Of a stretch of 64,000 nt of DNA, positions 6,969 to 15,776 are shown piece after piece. The position numbers were made by a program, and so were the translations under genes. The notes below the pieces were generated by a model. That model made no database searches, was not told where the DNA came from, and saw nothing but the letters and a program-made list of their open reading frames with translations. The DNA is from Pseudonocardia kunmingensis (GTDB lineage: Bacteria > Actinomycetota > Actinomycetes > Mycobacteriales > Pseudonocardiaceae), in NCBI RefSeq assembly GCF_006716445.1, contig NZ_VFPA01000005.1, positions 578,554 through 642,553 of the forward strand, written 5' to 3'. Position 1 is the stretch's first letter. The number at the start of each line of letters is the position of its first letter.

Positions 6969-8135
6969 CTAGCGGCCGGCGCCCGCGTCCACCCAGGTGC
7001 CGCCGCGGCGCTCGATCTGCGGCAGCGCGGCCTTGGCCTCGGCGACCAGCTCGGAGACGAACACCAGCACGACGTCCGGTTCGGCGGCCACGAGCTCGTC
7101 CGGTGTGATGATCGGGATGTCGGTGCCCGGCATCCGCCGGTCCTGCTTGCCCGGGGAGGCGTCGGCCACGCCGAGCAGCAGCGTGGCGTCCAGGTCCGCC
7201 AGGCGCAGCAGCGACACCGCGCGCGACGCCGCCGCGTAGCCGTACACGCGGCGCCCGGCCGCCCGCTGCGCGACGAGCATCTCCCGCAGGGAGCCCGCCG
7301 TGCGCTGCACCGAGTGCTGCAGTGCTCCGACGGCGGCGGGCCGCAGGACACCGGCCGTCAGCTCCGGCGCGACCACGGCGTCCAACGCGGCGGTGTCCAC
7401 GGCGGGGTCCTCGTCGGTCCGGCCCGCCACCAGGGCCACGGTGCCGCCGTAGAGCGGGAACCGGCGGGCCGTCGTGGCGGTGAGCCCGGCCCGGGCGAGC
7501 AGACCGACCATCGCGGGCGTGGAGTAGTAGGCGTAGTGCCCCAGCCGCAGCGCGTTCCACTGGGTGCCGGCCACGATGGCGTGCAGCGAGTGGAACTGCA
7601 CGACCAGCCGCCCGCCGGGGCGCACGGTCGCGGCGCGCTCCTGCAACGCGGCCTGCTGGTCACTCGCGTGCATGACGCCGAAGCAGCCGTCGACGACCAG
7701 GTCGGCCCCGGGGTCGGCACTGTGGTCGGCACTGTGGCCGGCACAGGGGGCGGCACCGTCGGCGGGTGCCACCGGTGCGAAGCCGTGCGCGGCGAGCAGC
7801 TCGAGCCAGCTGCCGCCGTGCGGGCTCGGGAACTCCACGGCCGTGCCACCGGCCGGCAGCGCGCCCGCGGCCACGAGCTCGCGGACCGCGTCGGCCCGCT
7901 GGGCGGTCAGCGCCGCGGGCTCGGCCCCGACGACCTCCTCCGGCACGTCGGCGTCGTCGGCCAGCTGCGCGAGACCGCAGTGGGCGCACAGCCACATCCG
8001 CAGGGGGAACAGCGCGTCCGGTCCGGGGTCGTCGACCTTCGGGAACAGCTCCGACGACGGCTGCGCACCGAGGTCGAGGACGATGGCACCCTCGGGACTG
8101 CGACAGGCGCGGCAGGTGGGGCTGGCGATCGGCAT
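6969..8135 (-). CDS. Sugar C-methyltransferase-like protein with zinc-binding N-terminus
   Basis: A 388-residue protein with the three-part layout of NDP-sugar C-methyltransferases. The N-terminus has a zinc knuckle (Cys8-X2-Cys11 and Cys50-X2-Cys53), the centre is a Rossmann methyltransferase region, and the C-terminal domain carries GYAAASRAVSLL. The SAM motif I position, normally EIGxNDG, reads EFPSPHGGS, and the central domain is shorter than usual, so SAM binding may be altered. ATG 8135 is chosen for GGGAGAG upstream. The gene is divergent from an RmlC-type epimerase gene, so a deoxysugar role is likely, but no glycosyltransferase or other sugar genes are nearby. Confidence 0.7.
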   Translation of the reverse strand: MPIASPTCRACRSPEGAIVLDLGAQPSSELFPKVDDPGPDALFPLRMWLCAHCGLAQLADDADVPEEVVGAEPAALTAQRADAVRELVAAGALPAGGTAVEFPSPHGGSWLELLAAHGFAPVAPADGAAPCAGHSADHSADPGADLVVDGCFGVMHASDQQAALQERAATVRPGGRLVVQFHSLHAIVAGTQWNALRLGHYAYYSTPAMVGLLARAGLTATTARRFPLYGGTVALVAGRTDEDPAVDTAALDAVVAPELTAGVLRPAAVGALQHSVQRTAGSLREMLVAQRAAGRRVYGYAAASRAVSLLRLADLDATLLLGVADASPGKQDRRMPGTDIPIITPDELVAAEPDVVLVFVSELVAEAKAALPQIERRGGTWVDAGAGR

Positions 8136-8231
8136 CTGCTCTCCCGGCTCGTTCCGGCGGTGGTGGCGCGCGGCGGTAGGGTCGCCCGATCCGCCGGGGA
8201 AGTCACCCCGGGGCGTCGAACCGGAGGCAGG

Positions 8232-8789
8232 ATGCACGTCCGCGAGACCGCGATCGCCGGCCTCCTGGTGTTCGAGCCGTCGCCGCACCGCGACGAACGC
8301 GGGTGGTTCAGCCGCACCTTCGACGCCGACGTGGCGCGCAGGGCGGGCGTCGATCCGCACGCGTTCCTGCAGGACTCCCAGTCGCGAACCGTAGCCGGGG
8401 GCCTGCGGGGGCTGCACGGGCGGGTCGGGCACGGCGAGGCGAAGCTGGTGCGCTGCGCGCGCGGCGCGATCGTCGACGTCGTCGTGGACGCCCGGCCCGG
8501 CTCGCCGACGCGGGGACGCGTGGAGTCGTTCCGGCTCGACGACGAGAACATGGCGAGCCTGTACATCCCGCGCGGGTGCCTGCACGGGTTCCAGGCGCTC
8601 GTCGAGTCCGACACCTGCTACCGCATCGACGCCGAGCACGACCCGAGCGAGGACGTGACCGTCCGGTACGACGATCCCGACCTCGCGATCGACTGGCCGT
8701 TGCCGGTGTCGGTGATGAGCGCCAAGGACCGTGCCGGGCGACGGTGGAGCGACCTCACGGAGATGCTGGACGCCGCGGCACCGCGGTAG
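8232..8789 (+). CDS. RmlC-type dTDP-4-dehydrorhamnose 3,5-epimerase family protein
   Basis: A 185-residue cupin. The N-terminal FEPSPHRDERGWFSRTFD and the LRGLH motif (catalytic His), followed by KLVRCARGAIVDVVVD and YIPRGCLHGF, are the landmarks of dTDP-sugar 3- or 3,5-epimerases. The usual RGLHYQ reads RGLHGR, a change next to the catalytic histidine, so specificity may differ from RmlC. ATG 8232 has GGAGGCAG just before it. It shares a 96-base intergenic region with the C-methyltransferase gene. Its last 35 bases overlap the 3' end of the convergent MFS gene, a compact tail-to-tail arrangement. Confidence 0.8.
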   Translation: MHVRETAIAGLLVFEPSPHRDERGWFSRTFDADVARRAGVDPHAFLQDSQSRTVAGGLRGLHGRVGHGEAKLVRCARGAIVDVVVDARPGSPTRGRVESFRLDDENMASLYIPRGCLHGFQALVESDTCYRIDAEHDPSEDVTVRYDDPDLAIDWPLPVSVMSAKDRAGRRWSDLTEMLDAAAPR

Positions 8790-9981
8790 CGCGCGGTGCC
8801 GGTCGGCGCGCGGTGTCGCCGATCGCCACGATCGCGTACCCCTGCAGCACCACGGCCGCGACCAGCACGCCGATCGCGGCCGGGTAGCCGCCGGTCAGGT
8901 CGATCAGCAGGCCCATCAGGAACGGTCCGATCCCGGCGACCGTGTACCCGACGCCGAGCGCCATGCCGCTCGCGGCGGCGCTCGCGGCACCGTCCGGCGT
9001 GCGCCAGGCGATCATCGCGATGCCCAGCGGGAAGCCGGCGCCCAGCCCGACACCGAGCAGCAGCACCCATGGCCACGGTCCCACCACCGGTGGCAACGGG
9101 GCGAGCAGCAGCCCGAGCGTGCCGACCGCGGTGGCGGCCAGCCCCACCAGCGACCAGAGCCGCCACCGCCCCGACCGCTCCGCGAGCGCGGGCAGCACGA
9201 GCGCGCCGGGCACCTGGGCCACCGACCACACGGCGAGCAGCAGGCCGGCGTCGCGCGCGCTCCACCCCTCGCTCGTGACGTAGGGCGGCAGCCAGGTCAT
9301 CCACCCGTACACCAGCAGCGACACCGCGGACTGGTGGGCCGCGGCCAGCCGGGCGAACCCGTTGCGCCACGGCAGGCGCGGCCGGGGTGCCGCCGCGGCC
9401 GGTCGGGCGATGCGCCCGGCGACCGGCGCCCAGGCCGCCACCGCGAGCACCGCGGGCACGGCCCAGACGGCGAGCGCGAGCGACCAGCCGCCCACCCCGA
9501 CGGCGAGGGGCACGGCCACCGCGCTCGCGGCCGTGGCGCCGACCATCATCGCGACGACGTAGCCCCCGGTGACCGCACCGGCCCGGGACGCGAGGTGCTC
9601 CTTCACCACGCCGGTGAGCAGGACCCCCGCGACGCCGATGCCGAGCCCGACGACCAGGCTGCCCGCGACCAGCGGCACCGCCGCGGGGATCCCGCGGACG
9701 AGGCTGCCGAGCGCGACCAGCCCCACGGCGCCGACCAGCGCCCGTTCCGGGCCCGCCCGCCGGGCGGTGGAGGGCCCGACGAGCGATCCGACGGCCATCA
9801 TCAGCACCGCGCCGGTCTGCACGAGCCCCGCCGCGCCCGCGGTGAGCCCGAGCTCGGCGCGGACGGTCTCGATCAGCGGCGGATAGCCGGCCAGGGCGCT
9901 GCGCAGGTTCAGCGCCAGCGCCAGTAGGCCGAGCAGCACGACCCCCGGCCGAACCGGTACAGAGGTGTACGATCGGTTCAT
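8755..9981 (-). CDS. CynX/NimT-type MFS transporter
   Basis: A 408-residue, twelve-helix major facilitator with the N-terminus LALNLRSALAGYPPLIETVRAELGLT, typical of the cyanate/2-nitroimidazole (CynX/NimT) subfamily, which includes efflux permeases of small anions or drugs. The loop GPSTARRAGPERAL corresponds to motif A. Start ATG 9981 lies 31 bases from the divergent CGNR regulator gene, so the two probably share a promoter and the CGNR protein may control the transporter. The C-terminal tail is basic and proline-rich. The substrate is unknown. Confidence 0.8.
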   Translation of the reverse strand: MNRSYTSVPVRPGVVLLGLLALALNLRSALAGYPPLIETVRAELGLTAGAAGLVQTGAVLMMAVGSLVGPSTARRAGPERALVGAVGLVALGSLVRGIPAAVPLVAGSLVVGLGIGVAGVLLTGVVKEHLASRAGAVTGGYVVAMMVGATAASAVAVPLAVGVGGWSLALAVWAVPAVLAVAAWAPVAGRIARPAAAAPRPRLPWRNGFARLAAAHQSAVSLLVYGWMTWLPPYVTSEGWSARDAGLLLAVWSVAQVPGALVLPALAERSGRWRLWSLVGLAATAVGTLGLLLAPLPPVVGPWPWVLLLGVGLGAGFPLGIAMIAWRTPDGAASAAASGMALGVGYTVAGIGPFLMGLLIDLTGGYPAAIGVLVAAVVLQGYAIVAIGDTARRPAPRATAVPRRPASP

Positions 9982-10012
9982 CCATTACACGGTACGGGTG
10001 GAGGCGTAAGGG

Positions 10013-10570
10013 GTGCAAGTCCAGCTCGACGATTACCGGCTCGGTGCCGCCGTGGCGACCGACCTCGTCAACACCGCCGCGGAGGTCATGGTCAGCACCG
10101 GCGAGCAGCTCCCCGACGCCGCAGCCCTCGCCCGCTTCCTGGCCGCCCACCAGGTCGTCGCCGCGGCCGGCGACCCCACCCCGGCCGACGTCCGGGCCGT
10201 GCACCGGCTGCGCAGGACGCTGCGCGGGCTGCTCGCGTCCCCCGACGCGGCGGCCGCGGCCGCGCTCACCGTCGCGGCGGGCACCGGTCCGGCCCTGCAC
10301 CGCGACGGCGACGGGCGCTGGCAGTGGCGCGTCGCGTCCCGGCCGGGCGCCCCGCTCGTCGACGAGCTCGCCCTCCTCACCGGCACCGCGCTGCTGTCCG
10401 TGCTCCGCACGCTGGGCCCCGACCGCTTCCGCGCCTGCGCGGCGCCGGACTGCGCGGGGCTCTTCGTCGACACCAGCCGCGCGGGCCGGCGCCGCTACTG
10501 CGTGCCGGAGGTGTGCGGCAACCGCGTGAACGTGGCCGCCCACAGGGCCCGCCACCGCACGCCCCGCTGA
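10013..10570 (+). CDS. CGNR zinc-finger DNA-binding protein (ABATE domain)
   Basis: A 185-residue protein with an N-terminal stress-response ABATE domain and a C-terminal CGNR zinc finger. Cysteines are arranged CAAPDC ... CVPEVCGNR, followed by the basic helix VNVAAHRARHR. These proteins are putative regulators common in actinobacteria and often sit beside transporter genes. The start is GTG 10013, with an AAGGGG site close upstream, 31 bases from the divergent MFS gene, suggesting a regulator-transporter pair. The family call is clear; the ligand is unknown. Confidence 0.85.
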   Translation: MQVQLDDYRLGAAVATDLVNTAAEVMVSTGEQLPDAAALARFLAAHQVVAAAGDPTPADVRAVHRLRRTLRGLLASPDAAAAAALTVAAGTGPALHRDGDGRWQWRVASRPGAPLVDELALLTGTALLSVLRTLGPDRFRACAAPDCAGLFVDTSRAGRRRYCVPEVCGNRVNVAAHRARHRTPR

Positions 10571-10599
10571 GACCTCTCCGACCGGTCCGGGTCCGCCGC

Positions 10600-11166
10600 C
10601 TACTTCCCGATCCCGTAGCGCAGGAGTGCCACGCCGTTGTCGAACGCGGTGGCGTCGACCAGCTCCAGGTCGTGCCGATCCTCGAAGACGCGCCTCCCCT
10701 TGCCCCGTGACACCGGGCAGACCAGCATCCGGACCTCGTCGACGACGCCGGCGCCCAGCAGGGAGTGCATGAGCGTCAGGCTCCCCCACCGCCAGATGTC
10801 CTTGCCGCGCTGCGCCTTGAGGTCCCCGATGGTGGCGGCCGGGTCGCGTGTCACGGTCGCGGCGGGGAAGTCGCCCCATGGGGCCTCGTCCAGCCGCGAC
10901 GAGGCGACGAACTTCGTCAGGTTGTTGAGCTTCTCGCCGTACTCGCCCTGGTCGTCCGCGTAGGGCCAGTAGCCCTTGGACATCGCGTAGGTGTTCGCGC
11001 CGAGGACCATCGTGTCGACCGAGTCGATGAAACCCATCAGCTCCGCCTTGAACGCGGGGTTGCTGGTCTCGGAGAAGGGCTCCCCCGACACGAAGCCGAG
11101 CCCGCCGTCCTCCTCCGCGGCGATGTTGTCGACGGTGACCCACTGCTGGACCACGAGCTTCCGCAT
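10600..11166 (-). CDS. Dihydrofolate reductase / RibD C-terminal-domain family protein
   Basis: A 188-residue protein that starts MRKLVVQQWVTVDNIAAEED and contains DTMVLGANTYAMSKGYWP and the NADPH-loop region WRWGSLTLMHSLLGAGVVDEVRM, the pattern of the stand-alone RibD-C/DHFR-like reductases that are abundant in actinobacteria. Some reduce pterin or pyrimidine substrates, but most have no defined role, and this one lacks the strict DHFR folate site. It stands alone, convergent with the CGNR gene and 127 bases from the lipoprotein hydrolase gene. Confidence 0.8.
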   Translation of the reverse strand: MRKLVVQQWVTVDNIAAEEDGGLGFVSGEPFSETSNPAFKAELMGFIDSVDTMVLGANTYAMSKGYWPYADDQGEYGEKLNNLTKFVASSRLDEAPWGDFPAATVTRDPAATIGDLKAQRGKDIWRWGSLTLMHSLLGAGVVDEVRMLVCPVSRGKGRRVFEDRHDLELVDATAFDNGVALLRYGIGK

Positions 11167-11292
11167 GGCTGCCCTCCCGGTGCGTGCGATCGCGGCCCCG
11201 CCGGCCGCATCTGCCCCTGGGACGGAGCCGCCACGCCGGTCTCGACACCCCGGCCACGACTCGTGCGCGGGAGCCGCCGGCCCCGAGCGGTG

Positions 11293-12198
11293 TCAGCTCC
11301 CCGCGGGGGCGTCCAGGAACGCCGTCACCGCCGGGGCCAGCTCGGGGCGGTGGGTCACCCCTGTGTGGGTCGTCCCGGGCAGGACGGCCAGCTGGGACTG
11401 CGGGAGGCCTGCGATGTCGCCGTTCACGCCGCCACCGAGCAGCCGGAAGAACTCGGTGGCGTGGTCGAGCTGCACCACGTCCGAGTCGCCGAGCACCAGC
11501 AGGACGGGCGCCGCGAGCGACTCGATCGCGCTCGCCGGGTGGTTCGGGTAGTTCGCCTGCAGGTCCTTGTTCTTCTCCACCAGCTGCCCGAAGTCGTCGG
11601 GCCGGGGCGCGCTCGCCAGGTAGTACTCGTGGAACGAGGTGCCGTGCAGCATCTCCGGCTGCAGGCCCGCCAGGCCCTCCACCAGGCCGGGGTGCATGCC
11701 CGACACGTCGTACATCGGCGAGGCGAGCACGAGCTTGTGCACGAGGTCGGGCTGCGTCAGCCCCATCTGCAGCGCGACGGCCGCCCCCGTGCTGTAGCCG
11801 AGGACGTCGGCCTGCGCGACGCCGAGCTGCTGCAGCAGCGCCGTGGTGTCGGCGGCCATCTGCTCCACGCGCAACGGCCGGTCGGCGTCGGCGGTGTGCC
11901 CGTGCGCCTGCTGCTCGACCGCGATCACCCGCCGGTTCCCGGCCAGCGCCGGGAGCAGGTCGCCGAAGTCGGGCCCGATCCCCGACAGCGAGCCGTGCAG
12001 CAGCACCAGTGGGCGCCCGGCCTCCGGCCCGTGCACCTCGTAGTACATCTCCAGCCCGCCCACCGAGGCGTACCGACCGGGGTCGGCGGCGGGGGCGGGC
12101 TCCACGGGGGCCCCGGGGCCGTCCGCGCCCGCGGCGCAGCCCGCGACGGTGGCGAGCGCGAGGACGGCGGCGAGCGTCACGCGCGTACCGGTGATCAT
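11293..12198 (-). CDS. Alpha/beta hydrolase lipoprotein
   Basis: A 301-residue secreted hydrolase. The N-terminal hydrophobic stretch LAAVLALATVAGC is a lipobox, so Cys20 should be lipidated and the enzyme anchored outside the membrane. The hydrolase fold follows: LVLLHGSLSG (oxyanion), GYSTGAAVAL (nucleophile Ser), GDSDVVQ (acid) and the late His in TTHTGVTH. ATG 12198 has AAGGAG upstream at good spacing. It is read divergently from the large AfsR-type regulator gene 126 bases away, so it may be a target. Substrate unknown. Confidence 0.85.
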   Translation of the reverse strand: MITGTRVTLAAVLALATVAGCAAGADGPGAPVEPAPAADPGRYASVGGLEMYYEVHGPEAGRPLVLLHGSLSGIGPDFGDLLPALAGNRRVIAVEQQAHGHTADADRPLRVEQMAADTTALLQQLGVAQADVLGYSTGAAVALQMGLTQPDLVHKLVLASPMYDVSGMHPGLVEGLAGLQPEMLHGTSFHEYYLASAPRPDDFGQLVEKNKDLQANYPNHPASAIESLAAPVLLVLGDSDVVQLDHATEFFRLLGGGVNGDIAGLPQSQLAVLPGTTHTGVTHRPELAPAVTAFLDAPAGS

Positions 12199-12324
12199 CA
12201 AGTGCTCCTTGCGGGGTCGGCCGGCGGGCGGGACGGCCCGGGCACCGCCCCATCCTGGCGGCCGCGTTTTCGGTTTCCTTGCGGTCGGACGTCCCGCGCG
12301 CGGGCACCGCATAGGCTGCGCGAC

Positions 12325-15300
12325 GTGCGTTTCGGGGTGCTCGGCCCGCTGGCCGTGTGGACGGACGGTGGGACACCCGTCGCCGTCCCCGGTCGGAAGG
12401 TGCGCGCCCTGCTCGCCGACCTGCTCGTGCACGAGGGCCGGGCGGTGCCCGCCGACCGGCTGCTGCACGACATCTGGGGCGACGAGGCCCCACCGAGCGG
12501 GCACGCCACCCTCGCGGCGAAGGTCTCGCAGCTGCGCCGGGTGCTCGAGGACGCCGAGCCGGGCGGGCGCGCGCTGGTGGTGTCCGGTCCCGCGGGGTAC
12601 GCGTTGCGGACCGAGCCGGACGCGGTGGACGCGCGCCGGTTCGCCGCCCTCGCGGCACGGGCGCGGACCGCCGAGCCGCCCGCGGCCGCGACGCTGCTCG
12701 CCGAGGCGCTGGAGCTGTGGCGCGGGCCCGCCCTCGCCGACTTCGCCGACGCCCCGTTCGCCGCCGGCACCGTCGCCCACCTCGCCGAGCAGCGGTTGGT
12801 GGCGCAGGAGGACGCGGCCGAGGCCCGGCTCGCGCTCGGCGAGCACGCGCCGCTGGCCGGCGAGCTCGCCGTGCTGGTGGCCGAGCACCCCCTGCGGGAA
12901 CGGCTGCGCGGCCTCGCGCTGCGCGCCCTGTACGGCGCGGGCCGCCAGTCCGAGGCCCTCGCGAGCTACCAGGACCTGCGCGCCCGGCTGGCCGACGAGC
13001 TGGGCCTGGACCCGAGCCCGGCCCTGGTCGCCCTGCACCGGGCGATCCTCGCGCGCGACCCGGCGCTCGACCCGCCGACGCGCGCCGCCGCCCGGCGCCC
13101 GGGCAACCTCCCCGCCGCGCGCACCGAGCTCGTCGGCCGCGACAGCGCGGTCGCCGACGTCGCCAAGCTGCTGTCCGCCGACCGGCTGGTCACCCTGACC
13201 GGGCCCGGCGGCGTGGGCAAGACGCGGCTCGCGCTCGCCACGGCCGCGGCGAGCGGCGCCCCCGACGGCGCGTGGCTCGTCGAGCTGGCGCCGACCGGCC
13301 GCCCCGGCGACCCGGACGTGCTCGACTCGCTCGCCGACGCCGTCCTCGCCGCGCTCGACGTCCGGGTCACCGGCGTCCAGGGGCAGGCGGGCCCGCTCGT
13401 CCGGCTGACCGACGCGCTGCGGGAGCGCGAGCTCCTGCTGGTGCTGGACAACTGCGAGCACGTCGTCGCCCACGCCGCCGACCTCGTCGACCGCGTGCTG
13501 CGGGCCGCCCCCGGCCTGCGGGTGCTCGCCACCAGCCGGGAACCGCTCGCGCTCGCGGGCGAGGTCGTCTGGAACGTGCCGCCGCTGGACGTGCCCGAGC
13601 CCGGGACGACCGACCCGGAGCTCGTGGCCACCAGCAGCGCGGTGCGGCTGTTCGTCGCGCGGGCCGCGGCCGCGGCCACGGGGTTCCGGCTCGACGCGGA
13701 GACCGCGGCGCCGGTCGCCGTGCTCTGCCGGCGCCTCGACGGGATCCCGCTCGCCCTGGAGCTGGCCGCCACCCGCGTGCGCGCACTCGGCGTCGACGGC
13801 GTGGTCGCCCGGCTCGACGACCGCTTCCGGTTGCTCGCCGCGGGCCACCGCGGCGCCCCGCCCCGCCAGCAGACGCTCCAGGCGATGATCGACTGGAGCT
13901 GGGACCTCCTCACCCCGCCCGAGCAGATGCTGCTGCGGCGCCTCGCCGTGCACGCCGACGGGGCCACCGCGGACGCCGCGGCCGCGGTGAGCGCGGACGA
14001 CGACCTGCCCGCGGGTGACGTCGCGGACCTGCTGGCGCGGCTGGTGGACCGCTCCCTCGTCGAGGTGGTCCCCGGCCCGCCACGGCGCTTCCGGCTGCTC
14101 GAGTCGGTGGCCGAGTACAGCCTGGGCAGGCTGCGCGCGGCGGGCGAGGCCGATGCGCTGCGCCGCCGCCACGCCGACCACTACACCGGCCTCGCCGAAC
14201 GGCTCGCCGCCGGGCTGCACGGCCCGCAGCACCCGCACCGGCTGCGCCTGCTCGACGCCGAGGTGGCGAACCTGCGGGCCGCGCTCGCGGCCTGCGCGGA
14301 CGCCCCGGAGCGCGCGCTGCGCCTCGTCGCGGCGCTGGCGTGGTACTGGGTGCTGCGCGGGCGCCTGGACGAGGCGCACCGGGCCCTCGGCGCGGCGCTC
14401 GCGCTCGACGGCCCGGCGCCGGCCGGGCTGCGTGCCACGGTCGTCGCCTGGCGGGCGGGGACCGCCCTCCTGCTGGGCGACCCGGACGGCCCCGCCGCGC
14501 ACGCCGCGGCGGTGCGGACGCTCGACACCGTCACCGACCCCGTGGCACGGGCGCGGGCCCAGTGGTTCCTCGCCGACACCGGCGCCACCGGCGACCTCCC
14601 CGGCGCCGCCGGACTCTTCGACCGGGCGCTGGACACGAGCCGCGCCTGCGGGGACGCGTGGACGGAGGGCGCCGCGCACCTGGGACGCGCCCGGCTCGCC
14701 CACGTGCGCGGCGACCATGCCGGCCTGGAACGCGAGGCCGGGCGGGCGGCGGAGATCTTCCAGGGCCTGGGCGACCGCTGGGGGCAGCTGCAGGCCACGT
14801 GCTGGCTCGGCGCGCTCGCCGAGCTCGCCGCCGACCACGAGCGCGCCGCCGCGCTGCACCGCGAGGGCCTGCGTTGGTGCGAGGAGCTGGGCCTGTTGCC
14901 CGAGGTCGCCTCCCGGCTGGCGTGGCTGGGCTGGATCGCGATGCAGGCGGGCGACCAGGTACAGGCCGTCGCGCACGCCGAGCGGGCGCTCACGCTCGCC
15001 GGCGAGCAGGGCTTCCGGGACGGTCAGCTGTTCGCCCGCATCGTGCTCGGTTACGCCGCGCGCAAGGACGGCAGGCTGCACGAGGCGGCGCTCCACCTCG
15101 ACGAGGCGCTGGACAACACGCCCCGCTGCGAGGACGTGGCCGTGCACCTCCCGATGGTCCTGAGCGAGCTCGCGTACGTCACCGAGCTGCGCGGCGACCC
15201 GGCCCGCGCCGCGCGCCTGCACGGCGACGCCTACGACCTCGCGCAGAAGATCGCCGCACCCCGGGACTCCGTGCAGGCGCTCGAGGGGATGGCCTGCGCC

Positions 15301-15534
15301 CTCGCCGCCGCCGGCGCCGCCGAGGGGGCAGCCACGCTGCTGGGCGCCGCCGCCGCGGCCCGCGACACGGCACAGCTGCCGCTCTCCCCGGCCGAGCACA
15401 CCGACGTCGGCCGCGCCACCGCCGCCGTCCACGCCACCCTCGACGACGCCACCCTCGCCGCGGCGCTCACGCGCGGGCGCCGCCTCACCCCCGACGAGGC
15501 GCGCGCCGAGGCGGCACGCGCACTCCCGGCCTGA
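12325..15534 (+). CDS. AfsR/SARP-family regulator with NTPase and TPR domains
   Basis: A 1069-residue multidomain activator. Residues 1-90 form an OmpR-type winged helix (VRALLADLLVHEGRAV...), 95-240 the bacterial transcriptional activation domain (ending LGLDPSPALVALHRAIL), then an NB-ARC-like ATPase with Walker A GPGGVGKT at 293-300 and LLVLDNCEH as Walker B. The C-terminal 450 residues are alanine-rich helical repeats of TPR type. AfsR-like proteins integrate signals to switch on secondary metabolism or local genes. GTG 12325 starts right at the canonical RFGVLGPLAVW. No biosynthetic cluster is visible here, so its targets may be elsewhere or the divergent lipoprotein hydrolase. Confidence 0.88.
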   Translation: MRFGVLGPLAVWTDGGTPVAVPGRKVRALLADLLVHEGRAVPADRLLHDIWGDEAPPSGHATLAAKVSQLRRVLEDAEPGGRALVVSGPAGYALRTEPDAVDARRFAALAARARTAEPPAAATLLAEALELWRGPALADFADAPFAAGTVAHLAEQRLVAQEDAAEARLALGEHAPLAGELAVLVAEHPLRERLRGLALRALYGAGRQSEALASYQDLRARLADELGLDPSPALVALHRAILARDPALDPPTRAAARRPGNLPAARTELVGRDSAVADVAKLLSADRLVTLTGPGGVGKTRLALATAAASGAPDGAWLVELAPTGRPGDPDVLDSLADAVLAALDVRVTGVQGQAGPLVRLTDALRERELLLVLDNCEHVVAHAADLVDRVLRAAPGLRVLATSREPLALAGEVVWNVPPLDVPEPGTTDPELVATSSAVRLFVARAAAAATGFRLDAETAAPVAVLCRRLDGIPLALELAATRVRALGVDGVVARLDDRFRLLAAGHRGAPPRQQTLQAMIDWSWDLLTPPEQMLLRRLAVHADGATADAAAAVSADDDLPAGDVADLLARLVDRSLVEVVPGPPRRFRLLESVAEYSLGRLRAAGEADALRRRHADHYTGLAERLAAGLHGPQHPHRLRLLDAEVANLRAALAACADAPERALRLVAALAWYWVLRGRLDEAHRALGAALALDGPAPAGLRATVVAWRAGTALLLGDPDGPAAHAAAVRTLDTVTDPVARARAQWFLADTGATGDLPGAAGLFDRALDTSRACGDAWTEGAAHLGRARLAHVRGDHAGLEREAGRAAEIFQGLGDRWGQLQATCWLGALAELAADHERAAALHREGLRWCEELGLLPEVASRLAWLGWIAMQAGDQVQAVAHAERALTLAGEQGFRDGQLFARIVLGYAARKDGRLHEAALHLDEALDNTPRCEDVAVHLPMVLSELAYVTELRGDPARAARLHGDAYDLAQKIAAPRDSVQALEGMACALAAAGAAEGAATLLGAAAAARDTAQLPLSPAEHTDVGRATAAVHATLDDATLAAALTRGRRLTPDEARAEAARALPA

Positions 15535-15560
15535 CCCGCTCGGCGCGCATTCCCGCCGCC

Positions 15561-15776
15561 GAGATCATTGCGACCCGCACAACACTGTGCTCGACACGGC
15601 CCCGACGTGCGCCTCGCACCGATCACAGGGCCGTGATCGCTGCGAGACGCACGCCGCCGTCGTCCGAACAACGGCACGGTGCGCCTGAGAAGGATCATCG
15701 CCCTGGTAGCCGCCCGCGTCTCCGAGCCCGACGCCGTCGCCGCCGGCCGACCGCGACGTGCGACTCGGACCGATCA
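15561..15776. repeat. Array of imperfect hairpin repeats with 58/72-bp spacing (copy 2)
   Basis: GATC cores occur at 15563, 15621, 15693 and 15772 (steps 58, 72, 79), repeating the 58-then-72 spacing of the array at 4171-4399. One unit has arms CTCGCA (15613-15618) and TGCGAG (15641-15646) with inner CGATCAC/GTGATCG. The last unit contains CTCGGACCGATCA, identical to a unit of copy 1, and includes the stop codon of the convergent aldolase gene. It again lies between two convergent genes. Confidence 0.65.

Noticed and set aside
8618..12658. Very long minus-strand open frame (1346 codons)
   Set aside because: It is antisense to several well-supported genes, its translation is Arg/Pro/Ala-rich with no domain, and such frames are normal at this GC content.
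11293..15432. Long minus-strand frame running through the AfsR-type gene
   Set aside because: Only the first-named lipoprotein hydrolase (11293-12198) has a signal peptide, ribosome site and catalytic motifs; the upstream part is antisense to the AfsR-type regulator.
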